A stretch of DNA of 64,000 bases from Salvia splendens. Its lineage: Eukaryota; Streptophyta; Magnoliopsida; Lamiales; Lamiaceae. The translations under genes were made by a program, and so were the position numbers. The DNA lies in assembly GCF_004379255.2 (NCBI RefSeq), contig NC_056051.1, forward strand, positions 8,148,062 through 8,212,061, in the 5' to 3' direction. Every line of letters starts with the position of its first letter. Position 1 is the first letter of the stretch. The notes under the pieces were generated by a model. That model searched no databases. It worked only from the letters and a program-made list of their open reading frames with translations, and had not been told where the DNA came from. Below are positions 63,564 to 64,000 of this stretch, one piece after another.

Positions 63564-64000
63564 AACTGCTCACACTTAAACCATGCTTGTCCTCAAGCAT
63601 GAAAGACAAGAAAAAGAAATAAGGCAAGTTTCAATGCATGGTTATTAACTGACCGACTCTAAAACGGGAAACAAAAAACTCCTAGACCTAGACGCAACAC
63701 GAACACACATACAGAAAACGACAAGACAAAGAAAAACACATTAACGCATAAAATGGTATTTTTCCTAGCAGCCATCCCCACAAGTTTAAGGTCAATCCAA
63801 GCATCTACAGCCTCAAATTCTTCCCTCTCCCTTCTTCTATCTAGTCAAGCTGTCAGTTCGTCAAGATAGCCTTAAATTTTACCTCATGTTGGATTCACTC
63901 GATCACTCATTCCTCACCAGGGATGTTAGGATCATTCACTCTTCAGTCAATGTTACACCACTGATGCGTCGAGTTATGAGAGTTTCTCCTTCTTATAACT
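63564..64000 (-). mobile_element. 3' noncoding part of the second Athila-type element, runs off the window
   Basis: Minus strand: hairpin CATGCTTG-AGGA-CAAGCATG (63582-63601), then a TTTAAGTGTGAGCAGTT border. Further in, GGTGAGGAATGAGTGATCGA and GAGTCGGTCAG match the 3' noncoding region of the nested Athila-like element (about 39921 and 40188). The coding part lies right of the window. Confidence 0.75.

Overview
This is a 64 kb piece of plant nuclear DNA, from a eudicot and probably an asterid. Evidence: genes with GT-AG introns; plant-specific families (DRP2 dynamin, glucuronoxylan methyltransferase, GDSL lipase, plant cytochrome P450); and plant transposons (PIF/Harbinger, Stowaway MITEs, Athila- and Tekay-type Ty3/gypsy, copia-like LTRs). 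The species cannot be fixed from sequence alone.

Left part, 1-24.5 kb, gene-bearing: the 3' end of a GDSL esterase/lipase gene (+); a three-exon gene for a small conserved plant protein (-); a decayed PIF/Harbinger transposon with two divergent genes and long terminal inverted repeats (2435-5746); a second, shorter Harbinger derivative (5862-6990); an intronless glucuronoxylan 4-O-methyltransferase gene (-, 7452-8318); and a complete 22-exon dynamin-related protein 2 gene (-, 9369-16564), whose exons were placed by hand and sum to exactly 916 codons. Then come MITEs and foldback repeats, a truncated Harbinger derivative with a broken ORF1, and a P450 pseudogene (-). A very recent 1,230-bp tandem duplication joins the Harbinger end to half of the last P450 exon.

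Middle, 24.7-51.3 kb: one 26.6-kb nested insertion. A Tekay-like chromovirus (24707-51324, TSD AATGC, 2,995-bp LTRs, unbroken 1,505-codon gag-pol, extra acidic ORF upstream of gag) carries an Athila-like element (27154-41784, TSD TCCGC, about 1,500-bp LTRs, tRNA-Asp PBS, gag, broken pol, long env-position ORF) inside its 5' LTR. It lies about 220 bp upstream of the inferred P450 start codon.

Right part, 51.3-64 kb: no recognisable host gene. It holds a 964-bp TA-flanked mariner/Stowaway-type element carrying an unusual 110-codon ORF; a copia-like LTR with a gag start that is interrupted by another LTR element; inside that second element, a miniature retrotransposon (58555-61426) that kept Tekay PBS and PPT ends but lost all coding sequence; and, at the right edge, the LTR and 3' noncoding region of a second Athila-type element in reverse orientation.

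No prokaryote-style system (operon, CRISPR) is present. The most unusual structures are the repeated PPT-like hairpins and conserved pre-PPT hairpin of the Athila elements, the extra ORF and RNase H active-site change in the Tekay element, the mini-retrotransposon, and the tandem duplication. All comparisons were made by eye.
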